13,971 nt of DNA from an uncultured Verrucomicrobiales bacterium (GTDB lineage: Bacteria > Verrucomicrobiota > Verrucomicrobiia > Verrucomicrobiales > DEV007). How positions within the stretch are numbered: position 1 is the first letter of the stretch; every line of letters starts with the position of its first letter. A program made the position numbers and the translations under genes. The stretch lies in the NCBI GenBank assembly GCA_937893785.1, contig CALCSP010000727.1, positions 1-13,971 on the forward strand, written 5' to 3'. Below the pieces are notes generated by a model. That model did no database searches. It was not told the DNA's origin and was given only the letters and a program-made list of their open reading frames with translations. Shown piece by piece: positions 8,454-13,971 of this stretch.

Positions 8454-10805
8454 TTGAACGCACTTCTACTAAAACTCCTCGGATTACCCACTGAAGACAC
8501 TTCTTCAGTGGTAGATTTCTCGTGGAGGTTTGCCCCGCTTCTCGAACCGTTCATTATCGCCCTCGCTGCCATTGGTCTGGCAGTAATTGCGTGGCTGGCA
8601 TATCGCTCCACACCTGAAGACATATCGGCAAAACACCGAAGAATTATGACCCTGATGAGGATAATTTTCTTTGTCATGCTTCTTGGCCTGCTGGTACGCC
8701 CAGTCATAGAGCTCACATTAAAACGTGAAGAACAACGCACCCTTGCCGTGATCGTGGATGCATCTGCCAGCATGGGAATTGTTGACCAAAGGACATCCTC
8801 CGAGGATCGATCCCGCATTGCCATCGCTGCAGGAACACTAAAACCTGACGCGGATCTCGACAGTCCTCCACCTTCTGACTCATCTCCGAATCCCACAAGA
8901 TCACAAGTCGCGGAAATGGCTCTGAGCAACCCTCAAATCAACCTGCTTGAGTCACTGTCTGAAAAAGTCAATGTGGTGCGCCACAGTTTTGCCGACAAGC
9001 TCCACCCGCAGGAAACCGCTAACGAAGCTAATCTTCCCGAGACAGCTCTGGGTGAGGCAATGATTGAAACCTTGCGCCGCCACAGTGCCGAAGACCTTGG
9101 TGCGCTCCTTGTCATCACTGATGGTGTCAGCAATGAAGGCGTAACTCCTGTTACCGCAGCCAAAAACCTAAGCGCAAGGGGTGTGAAGGTATTCACCTAC
9201 GGTGTCGGCACAACAGACTCCAGGGATGTTTCCATCGACTCCATAGATATGCCTTCCGTCGCTCTGGCCGAAGACGCTGTTCCTGTCAGCGTGCGAATTC
9301 GTCAACGTGGACTATCAGGTGAAACCGCAAAGGTCACTGTCAAGATGGCAGGTGTTACTGCCGGCGTTAAGGAAATTGTGCTTGATGGTTCGGGTGATCA
9401 GGAAGTGATCATCCCCATTATTCCCAACAAGCCAAATGAATATCAGGTGGAAGCCAGTATCGAAACTGATGGAGGTGAAATCCTTGACGCGAACAACACC
9501 CTCAAGCGCAGCCTCAGGGTCATCGATTCCTCACTGAAGGTCTTGATGGTGGAAAGCTCACCCAGATGGGAATTCAAATACATACAGGCAATGCTCTTGC
9601 GCGAAAAACGCATCAATCTTGACTGTTATCTTGCATCGGTTGATCCCACGGTCGCCCGTGCTCAGGACAATCCTTACATCGAGAACTTTCCGGACAGACG
9701 CGAGGATCTCTTTGGCTATGACCTGATTCTCTTCGGAGATATAGATCCTGAGAAACTTCCTGACAACGCAATCGAGAATATTGCCTCGTTTGTCTCTGAA
9801 GGAAGTGGTTCGCTTGTCATCCTGGCCGGTAAACGTTTCACGCCTGTTGCCTATCGAAATACCGAACTGGAGCGGCTGCTCCCGATTGAACTCTCCCCCA
9901 CCAGACTGGGAGCTGAAGCAGCAATCGCCAGCCGTCCGATTCGACTCCAACTTACTGAGGCAGGACTTGCAGAGGGTTTCCTTAACCTTGAGGAAGATCC
10001 AGATAAAGCACAGGAACGATGGTCCAAACTGCCACCAGTTTACTGGGTGACCAAAACCGAGCGCGCCAAGCCTGCGGCAAAGACATACTTAGTCAACCCC
10101 AACGGTAATTACCCTGTGATAGCAATGCAGCGCTACGGTGCTGGCGAGGTCATGTGGGTAGGCACCGAAAATACCTGGCGGTGGCGACGCAATACAGGAG
10201 ACCTTTATCATACACGCTTCTGGGGGCAGGTGGTGCAACGCATGGCCGGACGCAGGCTGGCCACCGGATCCCGCCGCTCAGAACTGCGCAGCGACCGGAG
10301 CATTGCACGGGAGGGCGATCGATTTACGGTCTTTGCAAGACTTCTAGACCAAAGCTTTCAGCCCCGAACTGATGAAACCATCAGGGCTGTATTAAGTGAA
10401 AGTGGTAGCCAGCCCGGTCCTCCACGCACCGTTACCCTCCGGGCCATCCCCGGTTCTCCCGGTGAATATCGCGCGGAATTCCCTGCAGGAGAACCCGGTC
10501 GCTACAAGCTGGGACTTCCTGATGATACAGGTAGCGGTATTGACCTTACCGTTCGCGGAACTGACCGTGAATTTACCCAAACAGCGATGGATATAAATAC
10601 CCTTCAGGAAATCGCATCCATTACAGGAGGACAGTTCCTCAGGGAGGAAAACCTGCATGAATTTCCCAGCATTTTAAATCTGGAGCCGACTGAAATACGC
10701 CTATCCCGTGAGTCAGAACTCTGGAATTCCCCACTTTATTTTATCCTATTACTCCTGCCGCTTACCATTGAATGGTTCATGCGGAAATTCGCCGAACTAA
10801 AGTAA
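8454..10805 (+). CDS. VWA-domain membrane protein with GATase1-like domain
   Basis: A 783-residue inner-membrane protein and probable distant paralogue of the gene before it. Membrane segments are at about 31-50 and 67-86 around a basic loop, with a third at about 759-776 followed by a basic tail, so the bulk should be periplasmic. The VWA domain has DASAS (D102, S104, S106), T197 in LPETALG and ITDG (D223). A polar Ser/Pro-rich stretch (about 135-150) separates the metal site from the rest of the domain. Residues about 361-480 (VLMVESSPRWEFKYIQAML onward) form a GATase1-like domain; the expected nucleophile region reads VILAGKRF, with no cysteine. A beta-rich domain follows before the last membrane helix. 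The start is TTG 8454: the next ATG (residue 65) would remove the first membrane segment. It lies 15 bp after the BatA-like gene and 7 bp before the next. The start codon is less certain than the family. Confidence 0.87.
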   Translation: MNALLLKLLGLPTEDTSSVVDFSWRFAPLLEPFIIALAAIGLAVIAWLAYRSTPEDISAKHRRIMTLMRIIFFVMLLGLLVRPVIELTLKREEQRTLAVIVDASASMGIVDQRTSSEDRSRIAIAAGTLKPDADLDSPPPSDSSPNPTRSQVAEMALSNPQINLLESLSEKVNVVRHSFADKLHPQETANEANLPETALGEAMIETLRRHSAEDLGALLVITDGVSNEGVTPVTAAKNLSARGVKVFTYGVGTTDSRDVSIDSIDMPSVALAEDAVPVSVRIRQRGLSGETAKVTVKMAGVTAGVKEIVLDGSGDQEVIIPIIPNKPNEYQVEASIETDGGEILDANNTLKRSLRVIDSSLKVLMVESSPRWEFKYIQAMLLREKRINLDCYLASVDPTVARAQDNPYIENFPDRREDLFGYDLILFGDIDPEKLPDNAIENIASFVSEGSGSLVILAGKRFTPVAYRNTELERLLPIELSPTRLGAEAAIASRPIRLQLTEAGLAEGFLNLEEDPDKAQERWSKLPPVYWVTKTERAKPAAKTYLVNPNGNYPVIAMQRYGAGEVMWVGTENTWRWRRNTGDLYHTRFWGQVVQRMAGRRLATGSRRSELRSDRSIAREGDRFTVFARLLDQSFQPRTDETIRAVLSESGSQPGPPRTVTLRAIPGSPGEYRAEFPAGEPGRYKLGLPDDTGSGIDLTVRGTDREFTQTAMDINTLQEIASITGGQFLREENLHEFPSILNLEPTEIRLSRESELWNSPLYFILLLLPLTIEWFMRKFAELK

Positions 10806-10812
10806 TTCTACG

Positions 10813-12585
10813 GTGACCGAAGCAACGACATCATCCAGCAAACTCGTTAATAAAAGCAGGTTGCTCAGTAATCGACTGAGCAGTGCTGGCAATAAAATTG
10901 TTGCCACTGAATTCTTGCGTCGTCTTGCCTGCACAATTGCGCTGGGCCTGCTCTTATTCAGCCTGTCCCTTCTCTTCGACTGGTTTGCAGAGTTATCAAT
11001 TACCAACAGAAAAATCCTCCTGATAGCAATCTCATCAGTAACCGTTGGTCACGTGATCTGGACCCTGGCTTCACTTATCACCCAGCAAAAAAGTCATGAA
11101 GAATTGGCGTTAATGGTCGAGAAGGATCACCCTGGCTTTAACAGCCGTCTCATCAGTGCTGTTCAGTTTGCTGAAGGAAAAGCTGCTATACCCGCAAACG
11201 CTCCATCGTCCATGATCAAGGCAATGGTATCGGAAACCGAACAGGAAGCCAGTCGCTTTCAGTTCGCTGATATTGTCGATAGGAGAAAAATGGCGCGCGC
11301 AATCCTGCTACTCATGGGGATCATTAGCCTCGCAGGAATTGGCGCATATATTATCGGTAAACAAAACCTAGACATACTGCTTGCAAGAGCATTTGGAGCA
11401 ACAATACCGATTCCTCATGAAACCAGAATTATCAAGGCTCCTGGGGAAATGCTGGTGGGTATTGGAGATACAATAGAGCTGAGCTTCACGGCAGAGAGCA
11501 TGGTCGATAACGTGGATCTTCCCGAGGAAGGAGAACTGAACATCAACTATGTCAATGGCCGCAAGGAAAGTTTACTGCTCCCTCGAATGACCGAAGAGGT
11601 GACACTTGCAGCCAACGAGACAAATACAACGATTGAACCTGTTGCATTAAATGAATCGGCACTGACCGGAACTTACAAAGTCACCATTTCAGACATCCAG
11701 GAATCCTTTGATTTTCAAGCAACGATTAATGACGCACGCACGGGTAAAATCAACGTACGGGCAATTGAACGCCCACAGGTTGAAAGTATCACGGGAACTC
11801 AAACCTATCCCTCATTCACGGGTAATCCTCCAACCCAGCATGCCCCTGGCGACTTCACCCTTTTCCCGGGAGGAACAATGAAGCTGGACATCACCTCCAC
11901 CAAAGACCTTACCTCGGCCGCCTTGCACTTGATTGGCACAAACACCAAAGTTCCTGTTAAGGTTAACACTAATAATTCCAAGCTTTGCACAGTGGAATTT
12001 ACCATCCCTCCGGAAAAACTATCCGGGTTCAGCCTCTCTCTTACAGACACAGAGAAAATGCAATCCCGCGACGATGTTGTCTACAGGGTATCATTGCTAG
12101 CGGACCGGGCACCTGAAATCCGCATTACCTACCCGAAAAGATCAGAGGAAATGGCCACACGAAAAGCCAAATTCCTGATCCTTTATGAGGCAACCGACCG
12201 TTTCGGCATTGCCTCAATGAACCTGCGCTACCGCCTTGGTGACTCAGATACACAGTCCGTTCCAGTCAGCATTCCCCCAAACAATCCAAAATCTGTCAAT
12301 GGTAAGATTGATTGGGATCTGACCAAGTTACAACCGAATCTCACCGAAGGCGATGTTCTCGAATACTGGCTGGAGGCGACGGATCAAAACGCGGTCAGTG
12401 CCAATACTGGCAGCAGCGAACACTTACGAGTGAGAATAGTGACCCCAGAGGAAAAACGTGCCGATCTGCTAGGCAGGGCATCTGATGCTCTCGGTACAGT
12501 CAGCGAGGCAACCACGGACCAGGAACGCCTCAATAATGACCTTGAAAAGGTCATTCGCGGTAGTAACCGGGCAAAAAAAGATTGA
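10813..12585 (+). CDS. DUF4175-like three-pass membrane protein
   Basis: A 590-residue protein with three predicted membrane segments (about 38-58, 67-90 and 162-182). The segment EELALMVEKDHPGFNSRLIS (96-115) between segments 2 and 3 matches the pattern of DUF4175-like proteins and should be cytoplasmic. Residues 183-590 should be periplasmic and look like repeated beta-sandwich modules, including DRAPEIRITYPKRSEE (431-446), ATDRFGIASMNLRYR (460-474) and a GDVLEYWLEATDQN segment (513-526). It ends soon after TPEEKRADLL with a short charged helix. Many relatives continue into a long Gln-rich helical region; here such a region is encoded by the next gene. The start is GTG 10813, 7 bp after the previous stop, with no clear Shine-Dalgarno; it keeps the first membrane segment. 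Function is unknown; the operon suggests a partner of the VWA membrane proteins. Confidence 0.75.
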   Translation: MTEATTSSSKLVNKSRLLSNRLSSAGNKIVATEFLRRLACTIALGLLLFSLSLLFDWFAELSITNRKILLIAISSVTVGHVIWTLASLITQQKSHEELALMVEKDHPGFNSRLISAVQFAEGKAAIPANAPSSMIKAMVSETEQEASRFQFADIVDRRKMARAILLLMGIISLAGIGAYIIGKQNLDILLARAFGATIPIPHETRIIKAPGEMLVGIGDTIELSFTAESMVDNVDLPEEGELNINYVNGRKESLLLPRMTEEVTLAANETNTTIEPVALNESALTGTYKVTISDIQESFDFQATINDARTGKINVRAIERPQVESITGTQTYPSFTGNPPTQHAPGDFTLFPGGTMKLDITSTKDLTSAALHLIGTNTKVPVKVNTNNSKLCTVEFTIPPEKLSGFSLSLTDTEKMQSRDDVVYRVSLLADRAPEIRITYPKRSEEMATRKAKFLILYEATDRFGIASMNLRYRLGDSDTQSVPVSIPPNNPKSVNGKIDWDLTKLQPNLTEGDVLEYWLEATDQNAVSANTGSSEHLRVRIVTPEEKRADLLGRASDALGTVSEATTDQERLNNDLEKVIRGSNRAKKD

Positions 12586-12615
12586 TATCTGGAATATGTC
12601 CAGAACTGCCTTACC

Positions 12616-13971
12616 ATGAACATTGTTATGATCCTGAAGCCTAGTTTCAAAATCGTCGCGACAATTGCACTGTTAATGATCATTTCCGGGCGATCATTCG
12701 GAGCCTATCCGCAGTCATCACTCTTGAATCAGGAACGCAAGCAACAGCGCATTCAGGATTCCACACATCGAACCGGCGAGCAACTTGATGCGCTGGTTGA
12801 TGAATTTGAACGAAATGGGCTTGAGGGAGCTGATCTTGATGTCCTGAAAGCCATTCGCCGGGTTCTGGGCGGTCTCTCAAGCAAGCAGATGGCCGAAATT
12901 GTGGCATTACTCGGAGGCGCAAGAGCCAATCCTGATGACCCAGGCGCTGGTGCCAAAGTTCTGGGAGCCTATGCTGGGCAAAAAGGTGTCATTGTCCAGC
13001 TTCGCAGGATTCTACTGGAATACCAAACACAGGTCGCGCTCTTCGAACTTGCTCGGCATGTACGCGAACTTGGTAATCGACAAACGACGAACCTCCATGA
13101 AGGAATAGCTCTCGCCTCATCAACCTTTGATGCAACTAGGCCAAAGAATTCTGAGCAAATCTCCCTCCAACTACAGGCTACCGAACAAAAATCTCTCAGC
13201 GACGAGACTGGAATCATTCATGACAAACTGAAATCAATCGCTCAACTGACAGCTGGATCACCTGATCAACGGCCTGCAGAAGCTGTGGCTTTTACGACTG
13301 AATCCGGGTTGATCGAAACGCTTTCAAAGGCAGCTCAGGAAATCACGAACAAAAGGGTAATGAGTGCCGTTTCCCTCGAAAAAACCTCTCGTGATAACCT
13401 CTGGAAACTGGCCAAGATCCTGGAACCCGAAAAGGACAACCTAGAAAAAATGGTCGAGGCTCTAGAGCGTCTTGACGACATAATTGATGAAGAAAAGGAG
13501 ATTGCTGAGGCAACGGAAACCCTAGGTAAAGACGAAGAGAAAAACCGTAAGGACCTTGTGTTCTCACCACAAGCACAAACCCAAATCCGTCAATTTGAAA
13601 AGGCTGTTCAGCGCACGGAGCAACAGGTCGAACAAACTCGCAAGCAGGTGGAATCTCAGATCGAGAATGCAGAGAAGAGGGTTGATGATGCGCAGAAACG
13701 CGTTGAAGAGGCACAGAAACGTGTAGAAGAGGCCGAAAAGAAAGTTGAAGCGGCAAGACAACAAGACAACCCAGGAGCCCTGCAGACCCATCAACGCAAC
13801 GTCGAGCAACAAAAGAGGCAGGTTGAGCAACAAAAGAGGCAGGTTGAGCAACAAAAAAAACAAGTCGATCAGCAAAACCGCCAAGGAGAGAAGAGAATTG
13901 AGCAGGCCTTGGAAAGGCTTGCGCGTGACGAATCCAGATTAGAGGATCGCATCGCTCAGGCTGAAGCCGAG
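12616..13971 (+). CDS. Secreted coiled-coil heptad-repeat protein (3' partial)
   Basis: The frame is open from ATG 12616 to the window end (452 codons, no stop), so the C-terminus is missing. The N-terminus looks like a Sec signal peptide: a lysine-containing start, a hydrophobic core IVATIALLMIISG (residues 13-25) and probable cleavage after SFGA near residue 30. ATG 12628, in frame, would give a shorter signal peptide and is a possible start. The mature part is almost wholly helical and polar. Residues about 338-423 form heptad repeats with valine at the first position, in two blocks separated by DNPGALQTHQRN (384-395), a likely hinge. No enzymatic motif is visible. It follows the DUF4175-like gene by 30 bp in the same reading frame. 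It is probably a periplasmic helical partner of the operon's membrane proteins. I do not recognise a named family. Confidence 0.8.
   Translation, partial: MNIVMILKPSFKIVATIALLMIISGRSFGAYPQSSLLNQERKQQRIQDSTHRTGEQLDALVDEFERNGLEGADLDVLKAIRRVLGGLSSKQMAEIVALLGGARANPDDPGAGAKVLGAYAGQKGVIVQLRRILLEYQTQVALFELARHVRELGNRQTTNLHEGIALASSTFDATRPKNSEQISLQLQATEQKSLSDETGIIHDKLKSIAQLTAGSPDQRPAEAVAFTTESGLIETLSKAAQEITNKRVMSAVSLEKTSRDNLWKLAKILEPEKDNLEKMVEALERLDDIIDEEKEIAEATETLGKDEEKNRKDLVFSPQAQTQIRQFEKAVQRTEQQVEQTRKQVESQIENAEKRVDDAQKRVEEAQKRVEEAEKKVEAARQQDNPGALQTHQRNVEQQKRQVEQQKRQVEQQKKQVDQQNRQGEKRIEQALERLARDESRLEDRIAQAEAE
13681..13764 (+). repeat. 21-bp heptad repeat block 1 (four units)
   Basis: Four tandem 21-bp units start at 13681, 13702, 13723 and 13744, each encoding a heptad of the type VEEAQKR. 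Valine is at position a and alanine at d. Two looser units precede them at 13627 and 13648, followed by a 12-base (four-residue) offset. The units differ at several bases, so this block looks older than the second. Confidence 0.75.
13801..13884 (+). repeat. 21-bp heptad repeat block 2 (four units)
   Basis: Four tandem 21-bp units start at 13801, 13822, 13843 and 13864 and encode VEQQKRQ, VEQQKRQ, VEQQKKQ and VDQQNRQ. The first two DNA units differ by a single base, which suggests recent unit duplication by slippage or unequal crossing over. Glutamine, not alanine or leucine, is at position d. Confidence 0.85.

Noticed and set aside
8294..8929. A 211-codon open frame on the - strand
   Set aside because: It lies opposite the end of the BatA-like gene and the start of the next VWA gene, both strongly supported. 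The translation is Ser/Arg/Met-rich with no recognisable domain, as expected of a shadow frame.
8784..8933. Polar Ser/Pro-rich insertion after the VWA metal site of the second VWA protein
   Set aside because: A variable polar segment at this place is common in this type of VWA membrane protein, so it is not a sign of rearrangement.
13343..13884. Overlapping - strand frames opposite the coiled-coil gene, one leucine-rich and membrane-like
   Set aside because: The leucine-rich translation is the antisense reading of Gln/Lys/Glu repeat codons, not a real membrane protein.
13801..13884. Repeat block considered as a CRISPR-like array or other non-coding tandem repeat
   Set aside because: Units are 21 bp without spacers, stay in frame and encode heptads, so it is a protein repeat.

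Overview
The window is most likely from a member of the Verrucomicrobiota or the wider PVC group. This is inferred from protein architecture: a secreted CotH-kinase/lamin-tail protein ending in a calcium-loop module (DxDxDG followed by EYALGTD) of the kind common in that phylum, and a MoxR–DUF58–BatA–VWA–DUF4175-like gene order seen in Verrucomicrobiota and Planctomycetes. Base composition looks even and moderate. No tRNA, rRNA, transposase, CRISPR array or phage gene is visible. Every supported gene is on the + strand.

Region 1 (1-3780) is the 3' part of a large secreted-type protein. Its reading frame is open to the left edge, so the true start lies outside the window. In order it has a beta-sandwich-like module, an Ig/fn3-like stretch, a CotH kinase-like domain with an intact N-[TD]-D...PWDLD active-site signature, a second copy of the first module, two lamin-tail-like domains and a C-terminal calcium-loop module.

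Region 2 (3781-4265) is about 485 bp without a convincing gene. It starts with two adjacent hairpins, becomes AT-rich, and presumably holds the promoter of the downstream operon.

Region 3 (4266-13971) reads as one tightly packed operon of six genes with gaps of 60, 3, 15, 7 and 30 bp: a MoxR-family AAA+ ATPase, a DUF58 protein, a BatA-like VWA membrane protein, a second VWA membrane protein, a DUF4175-like three-pass membrane protein, and a secreted coiled-coil protein. The last gene runs off the right edge without a stop and has two blocks of 21-bp heptad repeats.

As a working model (inference), the MoxR ATPase and DUF58 protein form a cytoplasmic MIDAS-dependent chaperone-like pair. The two VWA proteins, the DUF4175-like protein and the coiled-coil protein place their large domains on the outer face of the inner membrane. 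The set resembles the Bat aerotolerance operons, but here it lacks visible TPR partners and instead carries a DUF4175-like protein and a heptad-repeat protein. Its cellular job is not known and cannot be read from sequence alone.
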